This document shows positions 42,246 through 51,646 of a stretch of 64,000 nucleotides of DNA, in pieces. Source of the stretch: Dyadobacter sp. UC 10 (GTDB lineage Bacteria; Bacteroidota; Bacteroidia; Cytophagales; Spirosomataceae). Position numbers and translations under genes: made by a program. The stretch's first letter is position 1. Each line of letters begins with the position of its first letter. The DNA lies in NCBI RefSeq assembly GCF_008369915.1, contig NZ_VSRN01000001.1, forward strand, positions 6,692,501 to 6,756,500. Reading direction: 5' to 3'. The notes under the pieces are model-generated. The model worked only from the letters and a program-made list of their open reading frames with translations. It made no database searches and was not told the origin of the DNA.

Positions 42246-45200
42246 CTAGGTTTTCAGAAGCCATCGAAAGACTGTTTCTTCCAAAGTATCTTTTACAACC
42301 GGTTTTGTAAGGTAGTCGTCCATTCCGGCCTCTATACATTTTTCACGCTCGCCCACCACTGTACCGGCAGTGAGCGCAACGATAGGAACGCGCTTGCCGA
42401 TTTCCAGGTTCCTGATGCCTCTTGCGGCCTCGTAGCCATTCATTTCGGGCATTTGAATATCCATAAAAACCAGGTCTGGTGCCCTCTTGTGATAAGCATG
42501 GATCGCTTCCCGACCATTTTCCGCCTCCACGATCACCGCATTCGGAACAATTTTACTTAACATGGACCGTACCAGTAACATATTGATCCTATGGTCTTCC
42601 GCGATTAAAATGGTAACCTCAGATTCCCCAACCCTTTCTGTTGCCAGCTGTCCGCCCTCAGGTCTCACCGATGTTTCACCAGGCTTCCTGTAAAGTCCCG
42701 AGATTGCCAGGAAAAGCTGCTGAATCTTGACGGGTTTGAGAAGAAAATGCTGCACATCCAGCTCCTCGCGTAAAGCATTGACAGACTCCTCTTCATATGA
42801 ATCGTTCAAAAGAAAGACAGGCTGGCGGTTTGCATTTTGCCCGCTCATTTCACGAATTCTCCGTATTGCCTCCACGCCGCCGATACCGGGCATTTTACAA
42901 TCCATCAAAATGAGATCGAAGGCATTACCGTTTGACAACAATTCCAGCGCCGCCTCTCCGCTCTTCACGAAAGTCGAGCCGATATCCTTGTTTCTGAGCA
43001 TGTCCTGAAGTATCTGCCCATTGATCTCGTTATCGTCTGCGATGAGGATATTTTTAATATCGTAGGTATTGCTCCAGTCGAACAGGTCTTTTCCCGCCAC
43101 GGCAGTGAATGTCACGTCGAAAAAAAATATGCTGCCTTTATCCACGTCGCTTTCCAGCTGCAGCTTACTTCCCATGAGTCCAAGCAGGCTGTTAGAAATG
43201 GTCAGCCCGAGTCCCGTGCCTCCAAATCTCTTGGTCGTGGAAGAATCGCCCTGGGAAAATGCATCGAATATCCTTCTTTGATTCTGGGGTTCAATTCCGA
43301 TACCGGTATCCCGCACGGAAAACCTGAATGTGTAATCTTCCTCCTCTGTTTTCTCCAGCACTTCAATTTTCAACTCTATTTCACCGGCAAGTGTGAATTT
43401 TACCGCATTACTGAGCAGGTTGACAAGGATTTGCTTTAATCTCAACGGGTCTGTCCATACGAAGTGTGGAATGTTGGCGGGGATATTCAATAACATTTCA
43501 AGCTGCTTTTGCTGCGCCTGGTAATTGACCATATCCGAAACCTGACCGCACATTTCCAGCAGGTCCGTTTTCTCCCAGCTCAGTTCGAGCTTCCCTGCTT
43601 CGATTTTCGAGAAATCAAGAATGTCGTTAATAATGTCCAGCAACGAATTTGCCGACTGGAAAACCATGGACATATATTGTTGCTGCGTTTCGTCAAGGCT
43701 GGTTTTCATCAGCAGATCCGTAAAACCCACCACCCCATTCAAGGGGGTCCGGATTTCGTGGCTCATATTCGCCAGAAATTCCGATTTCAGTTTGCTTGCC
43801 GCTTCGGCCTGTTCCCGTGCTTCAAGCAGCTCGATCTCTGCCATTTTCCGGGACGTTATATCCCGCACAACCGCCTGGATAATATGATGGTTGTTGACAT
43901 GGATCAAATTGAGCAATACCTCCGCAATAAAAGTCTCATTCTTTTCCCCAAACCTTTTATAAATCCACTCGAAGCTGTGACTGCCCTTCCGGTAAACCGC
44001 TTCTATGTGCCGGTTTGATATACCCAATACCGCTTGATCGGGATCGTCATCGGTCACGGAGAGGCCTCCAAGTGACATATGTCTCAATTTCGCGACCGTA
44101 TCCAGGCCGAACATCCGGATTGCCGCCTCGTTACAATCCATGTAACCGTTCCGATCAAACAAGATTACCGAATCGCTCGTCGAATCATACAAGCTCCTGA
44201 ACTTTGCTTCTGAGTTTTGGATTTCGACCTCTGATTCCTTTCTGATTGTGATATCCTGAAATGCGCCATACAGTCTGCGGCAGACTCCGTTTGCCATTTC
44301 AGCTTTCCCGATGGTTCTCACCCACACTTCATTTCCCTTCGCCGTCAGTATCTGCAATTCAAAATCCCAGGAAGTACCACTGGCCAGGCCTTCCCTGACT
44401 ACCTCGGTAATGGTGTCCCTGCTCGGTCCTTCCTTATAGAATTCAATGGCATTGTCGAGCGTAGGTATAAAATCATCATCCACCTCATGTATTTCCTTCG
44501 TTGTCGCCGACCAGTACAACTCACCGGTTTTCGGATACAGCTCCCAACCTCCGATCATTGCGATCATATTGGTCTCTTCGAGCATATCCTTAATCCGTCT
44601 CATCTCATCATCGGACTCCTTGCGGGCAGTAATATCCCTTTCCAGGGCTACATAGTTGGTGCACACGCCTTTATCATCGAATACCGGGGTTATTTTCAGA
44701 TCAACCCAATATTTTTCTCCTGTTTTTGAATAGCACAAAATTTCCTCCTGCACCACCTTCAACTGCCTGGATTCTTCATAAATCCGATCGATAGTAGCCT
44801 GGTCTGTCTCAGGACCGCACAACAGATCTGTCGGATTTTTTCCCTGAACTTCCTCCCTGCTGTAACCGGTTTGTTTTTCGTAAGCATCGTTTACCCAGGT
44901 AATAAGACCCCTCCCGTCGGTGATAACAATGTAGTCGGTTGTATTGGAAGCAACTATGGCAAGCTCTTTCAGTCTCTCCCGTGAATTTCGCAGCTCCGTT
45001 ATATCGTGACTGGTAAGTATTATTTTTTTACTGGAAGGCTCCAAATTCGCAGTCGTATTGCTCCAGGACCACTTTCCGTTTTTATGTCTGATCCTGTGCT
45101 CGACGCCGCCGGCTACGGGTATGCCGGTTTCGACGGTAACGGCAAGAGCCTGAAAACATGCATCTAAATCGTCCGGGTGGGTAAATTCAGTAAAAGAATG

Positions 45201-46121
45201 CCCTATGGTCTCTTCCGGCGTGTATCCATATGTCTTGGTCCAGCTCGGCGACACATAATTGAAAATGCCATCACGGTCTATTGTGAAAAGCACATCCTGC
45301 ATGTTTGAAATCAGTACAGAGAAATCCTCTTCAACTTTGACCTGCTGAGTCATGTCGAACCCAACGCAAAAAAGCTCCGTAACTTCGCCGCTGGCATTGG
45401 TTAAACCCGTAAATTCCCACTGCGTTGTCTTGATTTCTTTGCTGGCCGATACCTTCCGCAGCTGGACAGGATGCGGTATATCAGGTTGCTCAAAACATGC
45501 GCGGCCTACGAGGAAGCATTTTTCAATGTCCTCGGGAACAACGCCAGCGAGCGAAGACGTCCCGATCAGTTCCTCTCTTTTGAAGCCGTAGAAATTACAG
45601 AAGTGGTCGTTTGCGTAGATGTAATTCCCATCGTATGAAATACCTACTACATACACCGACTGACTTTTCATGAAAGTTTCGTATAACTTCACGTCACTCG
45701 CAGGGCTGGCCGGAATTATCGGCTTGCTGACCGACACGAAGCCCGAAACGATAAGGCGGGAATCATCTTCCGGATGGATGATCTCTTTGGAATGAATCCT
45801 GAAATGATGCAGGGCACCATTGCCATCGGAAAGTGCTATTTCGTATTCGTCGTAATGCCCTCCTCTTGGCAGTTCGGATCCGAGGCTTTCCTGATATAAC
45901 TTAAATTGCTGATTATTAACTATTAATGTCGGATTTTTTGAATTTTCATCCGCATTTGAAATGGCTGAAAACTTTCTTTGCAGCGCTGAGTCCACCCAAT
46001 GGTTTTCTGGATTTACGAGGTCCCAAATCAAAAATCCATCAGTTGCAAATTCCTGTAGAAAATCAAACAGTTCCCCGTCCCGTTGCAATAAATTCACAAA
46101 CGCCTTCCGCAAAATATTCAT
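42246..46121 (-). CDS. Multi-PAS hybrid sensor histidine kinase with two receivers
   Basis: A 1291-residue protein without clear membrane segments. The N-terminal 760 residues hold five to six PAS units (clear at about 148-262, 264-378, 382-500, 515-628 and 637-758, plus a weaker one before). HisKA follows with acceptor H788 (NMSHEIRTPLNG), HATPase with DTGIGI and GGTGLGL, then two receivers. REC1 (about 1022-1145) has D1074 but a replaced Thr/Ser switch segment (FLLNDSY). REC2 (about 1168-1290) is canonical with D1221, T1251 and K1273. This is an internal phosphorelay type; the transfer protein would have to come from elsewhere. Confidence 0.93.
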   Translation of the reverse strand: MNILRKAFVNLLQRDGELFDFLQEFATDGFLIWDLVNPENHWVDSALQRKFSAISNADENSKNPTLIVNNQQFKLYQESLGSELPRGGHYDEYEIALSDGNGALHHFRIHSKEIIHPEDDSRLIVSGFVSVSKPIIPASPASDVKLYETFMKSQSVYVVGISYDGNYIYANDHFCNFYGFKREELIGTSSLAGVVPEDIEKCFLVGRACFEQPDIPHPVQLRKVSASKEIKTTQWEFTGLTNASGEVTELFCVGFDMTQQVKVEEDFSVLISNMQDVLFTIDRDGIFNYVSPSWTKTYGYTPEETIGHSFTEFTHPDDLDACFQALAVTVETGIPVAGGVEHRIRHKNGKWSWSNTTANLEPSSKKIILTSHDITELRNSRERLKELAIVASNTTDYIVITDGRGLITWVNDAYEKQTGYSREEVQGKNPTDLLCGPETDQATIDRIYEESRQLKVVQEEILCYSKTGEKYWVDLKITPVFDDKGVCTNYVALERDITARKESDDEMRRIKDMLEETNMIAMIGGWELYPKTGELYWSATTKEIHEVDDDFIPTLDNAIEFYKEGPSRDTITEVVREGLASGTSWDFELQILTAKGNEVWVRTIGKAEMANGVCRRLYGAFQDITIRKESEVEIQNSEAKFRSLYDSTSDSVILFDRNGYMDCNEAAIRMFGLDTVAKLRHMSLGGLSVTDDDPDQAVLGISNRHIEAVYRKGSHSFEWIYKRFGEKNETFIAEVLLNLIHVNNHHIIQAVVRDITSRKMAEIELLEAREQAEAASKLKSEFLANMSHEIRTPLNGVVGFTDLLMKTSLDETQQQYMSMVFQSANSLLDIINDILDFSKIEAGKLELSWEKTDLLEMCGQVSDMVNYQAQQKQLEMLLNIPANIPHFVWTDPLRLKQILVNLLSNAVKFTLAGEIELKIEVLEKTEEEDYTFRFSVRDTGIGIEPQNQRRIFDAFSQGDSSTTKRFGGTGLGLTISNSLLGLMGSKLQLESDVDKGSIFFFDVTFTAVAGKDLFDWSNTYDIKNILIADDNEINGQILQDMLRNKDIGSTFVKSGEAALELLSNGNAFDLILMDCKMPGIGGVEAIRRIREMSGQNANRQPVFLLNDSYEEESVNALREELDVQHFLLKPVKIQQLFLAISGLYRKPGETSVRPEGGQLATERVGESEVTILIAEDHRINMLLVRSMLSKIVPNAVIVEAENGREAIHAYHKRAPDLVFMDIQMPEMNGYEAARGIRNLEIGKRVPIVALTAGTVVGEREKCIEAGMDDYLTKPVVKDTLEETVFRWLLKT

Positions 46122-46255
46122 TATTAATAGCCTCTCATTATATCAACGTGCACAGTGTGCGTTTTTCACCTACAAGATATAGTTTTTTGACTACTTAAAT
46201 CAGATATTGAATTTCTTCGACAAAAGAGGTCGATTGAAAGAAGCAGCCGGGCCCC

Positions 46256-46429
46256 TCAATCCTTCTTCGGCACCTTTGCCCCCTCCTTCTTCGCCTCCGA
46301 GAGCCCTATTGCAATGGCCTGTTTCTTTGAAGTGACTTTTTTACCTGAACCTGATTTAAGCTTTCCTTCTTTTTGCTCGTGTAAGGCCTCCCCTACCTTT
46401 TCACTTGCCTTTTTTGAGTATTTTGCCAT
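46256..46429 (-). CDS. Small lysine-rich DUF6496-like protein
   Basis: A 57-residue ORF too short for most gene callers: 16 Lys, starting MAKYSKKASEKVGEALHEQK and ending in AKVPKKD. The central GKKVTSKKQAIAIGLSEAKK resembles the small DUF6496 family found in Bacteroidota and other bacteria, which may bind nucleic acids (inference). The start codon follows gaatt and the reading is in one frame with no gap. It lies between the hybrid kinase and the divergent amidohydrolase gene. Confidence 0.7.
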   Translation of the reverse strand: MAKYSKKASEKVGEALHEQKEGKLKSGSGKKVTSKKQAIAIGLSEAKKEGAKVPKKD

Positions 46430-46533
46430 AATTCCTGATTAATAATGTTGTTAGCCTGATTTTTGTTTGCCTAAAAATGTATCGCGGTTTCTAAAAAACC
46501 TGTACCAATAAATCCTTACACAAAAAGTCTACT

Positions 46534-47907
46534 ATGAGGATGTCTAATACATTATTACAGAATACATTACAATCCCCGCAGCGGCTGTTCCTGATAGTTG
46601 GGATATGGGCAGCTACGGCCGGTACAGCTTGCTCCCAGCCGGGCACGAAATTGCTGAAAGACGTCACGCTGATCGACGGTACGGGCACTGCGCCAATGGA
46701 ACATGTGGATATACTGATAGCAGGGAAACGGATCAAGGCGATTGGCAAAAATTTGAAAGCCAACGCGGAAACAGTGGTTTCGCTATCAGGGAAGACTGTC
46801 ATGCCAGCGTTGCTGTGTGCCCACGCGCACGTCGGTACGTTGACAGGCACTACCTCTTCCGCAGAAAATTACACGCGGGAGAATGTACTGCGGCAGTTGA
46901 AAAGATATCAGGATTACGGTGTGGCCGCAGTGCTTGCCATGGGTACCGACCGACCGGTGATCTTCAACGGATTCCGGGACTCGACGGTGGCTGGTTTGCT
47001 GCCGGGCGCGCGGCTGTTTTCGGCAGGATACGGTTTCAATACACCCGACAAAAATCCCGGTTCATGGATGAACCTGCTGCTGCGCCCTGAAACTCCGGCG
47101 GAAGTGCCTGCGATGTTGGATAAGCTGGCGGCAGTCAAACCCACAGTTGTCAAAATTTGGGTAGACGATCATGGCGGCGGCGCTCAGAAAATGAAGCCGG
47201 AGATCTACAAAGCGATCATCACGGAAGCACATAAAAGGAATATCCGCGTAGCTGCACATTTATATTATGCCGATGACGCCAGTGCGCTGATCGATGCAGG
47301 ATTGGACATTATTGCGCATAGTATCCGGGACAAGGAGGTCGACGCCGCATTACTGGCAAAAATGAAACAGAAAAACATCATCTACATTCCTACGCTAACG
47401 CTGGACGAATACCAGTTTGCCTACGCCGAAAGCCCCGATTGGCTGAATGATCCGTTTTTCAAATCATCCCTTGAACCAGGTGTTTTTGAAATGATCACAG
47501 AGAAAAGTTATGGTGAAAAAATCAAGACTTCCCGGGACTACCAGCGTAATATGGCCGCTAACAAAATCGGCATGCGAAATTTGAAAAAGATCTCCGACGC
47601 AGGAATTACCATTGCATTAGGAACTGATTCAGGCGCTTTCCCTGTCCGGGCCCAGGGATTTACGGAACATCTGGAAATGGAAATGATGGTAGAATCGGGA
47701 CTTAGCCCGTTGCAGGCAATTACCGCAAGCACCAAAAATGCCGCCAAAGCCCTGCTGATCGATAAAGAAAACGGAACACTCGAAAACGGCAAGCTGGCGG
47801 ATATGATCATTCTGAGTGCAGATCCGACGAAGGATATTGAAAATACCCGAAAAATTGAGTCGGTATGGAAAGAAGGGAATATTGTCAGCAAAGGCCCTCT
47901 AAACTGA
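46534..47907 (+). CDS. Secreted amidohydrolase (imidazolonepropionase-like)
   Basis: A 457-residue amidohydrolase with an N-terminal hydrophobic stretch ending TAGTACSQPG, probably a lipoprotein or signal sequence. The metal-site residues appear in order: HAH (LLCAHAHVG), Lys (TVVKIWVDD), His (RVAAHLYYA), His (DIIAHSIRD) and Asp (ALGTDSGAFP). The final KLADMIILSADP is typical. It resembles the relative at 28354-29718 but is not a close copy. The VOC gene follows after 45 bp. Confidence 0.9.
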   Translation: MRMSNTLLQNTLQSPQRLFLIVGIWAATAGTACSQPGTKLLKDVTLIDGTGTAPMEHVDILIAGKRIKAIGKNLKANAETVVSLSGKTVMPALLCAHAHVGTLTGTTSSAENYTRENVLRQLKRYQDYGVAAVLAMGTDRPVIFNGFRDSTVAGLLPGARLFSAGYGFNTPDKNPGSWMNLLLRPETPAEVPAMLDKLAAVKPTVVKIWVDDHGGGAQKMKPEIYKAIITEAHKRNIRVAAHLYYADDASALIDAGLDIIAHSIRDKEVDAALLAKMKQKNIIYIPTLTLDEYQFAYAESPDWLNDPFFKSSLEPGVFEMITEKSYGEKIKTSRDYQRNMAANKIGMRNLKKISDAGITIALGTDSGAFPVRAQGFTEHLEMEMMVESGLSPLQAITASTKNAAKALLIDKENGTLENGKLADMIILSADPTKDIENTRKIESVWKEGNIVSKGPLN

Positions 47908-47952
47908 CCCGTTTTACGGACCCAAATTATTAACAAAAACACTCCTGATAGT

Positions 47953-48318
47953 ATGAAGATTAATTTTAAAAGACTGGACCATATTATGCTCTGCATCCCC
48001 AAGGGCAAAGAAGAGGAGGCCAGAGATTTTTATACAAATGTGCTGGGCTTGCCTGAGCTGAAGGATTTGGGCTACCCACTGCCAAATGGCGCTATCTGGT
48101 TTCAAATGGGTGATATTCAACTACACATTAGGGCTGAGAAAGATCACGGCCTGTCGGACCGGCATCCTGCTTTTGAAGTAAATAACCTGGCCGAAGTGCG
48201 CGCCATGCTGGAAGGCCACGGCATAGCGATCAAGAATGAAAGTAAAATCCCGGATAGAAATCGATTTTCTTTCCGGGATCCTTTTGGTAATCGCATTGAG
48301 CTGATTGAGATGATCTAA
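47953..48318 (+). CDS. VOC-family glyoxalase-like protein
   Basis: A 121-residue single-unit VOC protein. Candidate metal ligands are His in RLDHIMLCI, His in DRHPAFEV and Glu in NRIELIEM. Members act on small thiol adducts or aromatic compounds. It follows the amidohydrolase on the same strand and may be cotranscribed. Its stop codon TAA and that of the convergent hydrolase lie within a 12-bp perfect palindrome at 48316-48327. Confidence 0.85.
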   Translation: MKINFKRLDHIMLCIPKGKEEEARDFYTNVLGLPELKDLGYPLPNGAIWFQMGDIQLHIRAEKDHGLSDRHPAFEVNNLAEVRAMLEGHGIAIKNESKIPDRNRFSFRDPFGNRIELIEMI

Positions 48319-48319
48319 C

Positions 48320-49198
48320 CTAGGTTACGATATCCGTGTAGGGATTGCTGATCGTCACCACGTCTTCATTGATAAACTGGATCAGATTTTCATTCAGGCG
48401 CTCTTTATGGGTAACAAAAAGCCCGTGCGGTGCGCCTTCATAGATAATGTATTCTGCTCCCGGCAGCATGTCAGCAGTACGGTCGCTGCTTACTTGAATA
48501 GGGACGGTCTTATCGGATTCGCCGTGGATGATCAGTACAGGCACATCCAGCAGTGAAACCTCATTCCGGAAATCGGTCGCGCTGAAACTGCGGATGCACT
48601 GGGTGGTTGCCCTGCCCGAAGCCTGCAACGCAAGTATGCTATGCCAGGTCAGAATTTCGTCGCTTACTGCATTATTAAGTAAACTGTTGCCGTAAAAATC
48701 TTTGGCGAAACCGGCAAGGAAATGCGGGCGATCTTCTTCCACGTCTTTCACAAATCCATCAAAAAGATCCTGGGGCACGCCATCGGGATTATCCTCTGTT
48801 TTAAGCATATAAGGCACAACGGAGCTGATCAACACCGCTTTCGAAACCTTTGCGCTGCCATATTTACTCAGGTAACGAACCACTTCTCCACCGCCCATTG
48901 AAAATCCTACCAGGATCACATTCTGCAAATTGAGGTTTTCAATTACTGCATTTAAATCGCCGGCGAGTGTATCATAATCGTACCCCGACCATGGTTTGTC
49001 GGATCGCCCGAAACCGCGCCGGTCGTAGCCTATGCAGCGGATTCCGTGTTTTGGTAGGACATTAAACTGATATTCCCACATTTCGTGGCTCAATGGCCAT
49101 CCTGAGATAAAAATGACGGGTCTGCCTTCCCCGACTTCGTGAACAAGCAATTTGACAGGCTCTCCTGCGGTTCCAGCTGTTGATTCAATGAATTTCAT
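48320..49198 (-). CDS. Alpha/beta hydrolase, non-heme chloroperoxidase-like
   Basis: A 292-residue enzyme of the alpha/beta hydrolase fold. The oxyanion region reads ISGWPLSHEMW, the nucleophile is S100 (VGFSMGGGE), the acid Asp is in LIIHGESDKTVP and the base His in GAPHGLFVTHKERLN. It resembles non-heme haloperoxidase or esterase-type members. The substrate cannot be inferred. It begins about 218 bp from the divergent glycan cluster. Confidence 0.88.
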   Translation of the reverse strand: MKFIESTAGTAGEPVKLLVHEVGEGRPVIFISGWPLSHEMWEYQFNVLPKHGIRCIGYDRRGFGRSDKPWSGYDYDTLAGDLNAVIENLNLQNVILVGFSMGGGEVVRYLSKYGSAKVSKAVLISSVVPYMLKTEDNPDGVPQDLFDGFVKDVEEDRPHFLAGFAKDFYGNSLLNNAVSDEILTWHSILALQASGRATTQCIRSFSATDFRNEVSLLDVPVLIIHGESDKTVPIQVSSDRTADMLPGAEYIIYEGAPHGLFVTHKERLNENLIQFINEDVVTISNPYTDIVT

Positions 49199-49373
49199 AA
49201 TCCTAGGTTTTTAATAGAATAGTTTTTCGGCCAGTCCTTTCCGCTTACCGGAAGTGTCTAAATGCCAATCGGGTCATCTAAATTATCATTCCAAAAAAAG
49301 GAAAAGCTGCCTTCCGGGCGACAACTTATTGAGGAACCGGCAGCCAAAAAATCGTATTTGGCAAAAGTAATCC

Positions 49374-49381
49374 TAAATTTG
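49374..49381 (+). promoter_or_regulatory. Candidate -7 box of the glycan cluster
   Basis: An exact TAnnTTTG match (TAAATTTG) 34 bases upstream of the first gene. A TTTG lies too close upstream (13-base spacing), so the -33 element is not clear. Confidence 0.45.
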
Positions 49382-49415
49382 CGCTCTAATTCGACGTAGA
49401 AAAGCGCTTCCATTG

Positions 49416-50447
49416 ATGTTAAAGTACCTGTACGGATTACTGATCGGCATTGTCATTCTTGCCGGAATAGCCGAGGTTGTATTAAGGGTTAAATACGGTT
49501 TTTGCAATTCTCCACTCTACGTGTCGGATCCGGATTTCGAATATATATATGCCCCGAACCAGGATGTAAAACGCTTCGGCTATGTGTTGAAGACCAACCA
49601 GTTTTCCATGCGGAATGAGGAAATCCTGCCTTCGGACACCCTGGTAATCCTGCTGATCGGCGATTCGGTTGTAAATGGCGGCAGTCTGACCGACCAGGAC
49701 AGCATTGCCTCGACCCTGCTGGAAAAGCGCTTTCAGAAAGATTTTAACAGGCGCGTCCGGGTACTGAATATTTCGGCAGGGTCCTGGGGGCCTGATAATA
49801 TGGCGGCTTACCTTAAAAAGTTCGGTTTATTTAATGCCAAACTAATGTGCCTGGTCACCAGCAGCCACGATGCGCATGATATTATGTCCCACCAGAGTCC
49901 GGTCGGTATTGACCCGGGCTGGCCCAATAAGCAGTATAAGGTTGCACTGTATGAGCTATGGGACAGGTACCGCTGGATTTTCTTCTATTATATTGATACG
50001 ATGTTTTTCCCGAAAGAACCGGAGGTACCCAAAGCAGACCAGCCAACTAAAACCGATCTTCCTAAAACTGATACCATTCGAATAGCACAATCCGATTCTG
50101 CTAAAAAAGACAAGCTGAACCGGGCCGGCATCCGCAAACCGGGCACGGATTTCAATCCAGGTTACCGGCAACTTTTTGAAATGGCGCGTGATAACAACAT
50201 TCCTTTCTTCATTTACCTGCATCCCGAAATTACCGAAGTGGATATGGGCCATTTTAATGACCAGGGGGACGAAATTATCGCATTTGCAAAACAGAACAAT
50301 ATCCGGCTGATCAACGAATTCCAGTACCCGATCTCAAAGAAACTATACCGAAAAATGGACCTGGTGCATTATAACAGTCAGGGACAGGTTTTTATGGCGG
50401 ATAATTTGTATCCGTTGTTTCAGGAATATCTAAAACTCGAAAAATAA
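49416..50447 (+). CDS. SGNH/GDSL-type hydrolase of the glycan cluster
   Basis: A 343-residue protein with an N-terminal membrane segment (about 3-22). The block I motif is LIGDSVVNGG (about 78-87), with catalytic Ser; the late DLVHYNSQGQ supplies Asp and His. A linker with repeated Lys/Pro/Thr (about 203-240) is unusual. Members act as esterases or acyl transferases, and in such clusters often add or remove acetyl groups on a polysaccharide. The ATG at 49416 is preferred to an adjacent TTG (49413). The last base of its TAA is the first base of the next start. Confidence 0.82.
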   Translation: MLKYLYGLLIGIVILAGIAEVVLRVKYGFCNSPLYVSDPDFEYIYAPNQDVKRFGYVLKTNQFSMRNEEILPSDTLVILLIGDSVVNGGSLTDQDSIASTLLEKRFQKDFNRRVRVLNISAGSWGPDNMAAYLKKFGLFNAKLMCLVTSSHDAHDIMSHQSPVGIDPGWPNKQYKVALYELWDRYRWIFFYYIDTMFFPKEPEVPKADQPTKTDLPKTDTIRIAQSDSAKKDKLNRAGIRKPGTDFNPGYRQLFEMARDNNIPFFIYLHPEITEVDMGHFNDQGDEIIAFAKQNNIRLINEFQYPISKKLYRKMDLVHYNSQGQVFMADNLYPLFQEYLKLEK

Positions 50448-51613
50448 TGCGTGTTCTCATTGTTCACAATCAGCTATGGGCGCATTATAAATCCAGGCTT
50501 TTTAGCGACATATCGCAGGTTTTTAAGAACAAATATCCGCAAAGCGAGCTCCTGGTGGCACAAATCGCACTTTACGAGGCGAGCCGGAGTGTGATGCAAA
50601 ATGACAATGCCGTCACCTACGAATATCCGTATAAGGTTCTTTTCGAGCGCAGCCTGGATAGCACCACAACCGGCGAAAGGAGAAAAGCACTTTTTAAAAT
50701 TTTCAACGAATTCAAGCCAGATGTATTAAACGTTACAGGCTGGGGTGATGTGGCGCAGGTGCAGCTGATGTTTTATGCCAAGTCAAGAGGCGTGAAAGTG
50801 GTTATTTCCTCTGAATCATCGTCGCTGGATCATAGTCGCAGCTGGTGGAAAGAGGCGTTAAAAAGTTTCATTGTCACCAAAGCGAATGCTTTTTTTTGTT
50901 TTGGAAAAACTTCGGCGGATTACCTGGAAAGTTTGGGCGTACATGCGCAGGATATCGCAGTCCGGAACGCGGCGGTGATTGACGAAGAAATAATTAAAAG
51001 CAATTTTGAAAAGTCGAAAAGGCAGCTGGCTGCTACCGCGGGTAATGAAGATCTCGTAAAGAAATTCATTTACGTCGGTCGCCAGGCTCCTGAGAAGAAC
51101 CTGGAAATGCTGATCCGCGCATTTGCTAAGGTTCAACAACATAACAAAGCAGGAACAGAACATTGGCAATTATTACTTGTCGGCGACGGGCCTGAGCGGC
51201 AGCACCTGGAACTGCTGACCAAGGAATTGCGAATAGAGGACAGCGTGCTTTTCGCAGGCGGTTTTCCCTGGTATGAGGTGCCTTCCAAACTGGCAGAAAG
51301 TGATATTTTGATTTTGCCCAGTAAATCAGAACCGTGGGGCCTGGTCGTGAACGAGGCGATGGTTTGTGGAATGCCGGTGATCGTTTCCGAAAAATGCGGC
51401 TGCGTGCCTGATCTGGTTGAGAACGGTGTGAATGGTTTTACATTTCATGCTGAAAAACAGGAAGAGCTGGAAAAAACAATGCAATTTTTTATTGATAATC
51501 CTGAAAAAATCAAGGCTATGGGCGCGCAATCACTGGCGAAGATCAAACCTTTCGCCTCAGAAAAAGTGGCGGAACAAATGGTAGAAACTTTCCGGCAACT
51601 GGCAAAATCCTGA
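50447..51613 (+). CDS. Glycosyltransferase family 4 (first)
   Basis: A 388-residue GT-B enzyme with the retaining EX7E signature in SEPWGLVVNEAM (about 302-313) and a nucleotide-sugar region KKFIYVGRQAPEKNLEML (about 204-221). It adds a sugar from a nucleotide donor to a lipid-linked acceptor on the cytoplasmic side. It overlaps the preceding gene by one base (TAATG) and leaves 33 bp before the next. The sugar is unknown. Confidence 0.9.
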   Translation: MRVLIVHNQLWAHYKSRLFSDISQVFKNKYPQSELLVAQIALYEASRSVMQNDNAVTYEYPYKVLFERSLDSTTTGERRKALFKIFNEFKPDVLNVTGWGDVAQVQLMFYAKSRGVKVVISSESSSLDHSRSWWKEALKSFIVTKANAFFCFGKTSADYLESLGVHAQDIAVRNAAVIDEEIIKSNFEKSKRQLAATAGNEDLVKKFIYVGRQAPEKNLEMLIRAFAKVQQHNKAGTEHWQLLLVGDGPERQHLELLTKELRIEDSVLFAGGFPWYEVPSKLAESDILILPSKSEPWGLVVNEAMVCGMPVIVSEKCGCVPDLVENGVNGFTFHAEKQEELEKTMQFFIDNPEKIKAMGAQSLAKIKPFASEKVAEQMVETFRQLAKS

Positions 51614-51646
51614 GCTGAACAATAGAATATACACTCAATTGAGCAA

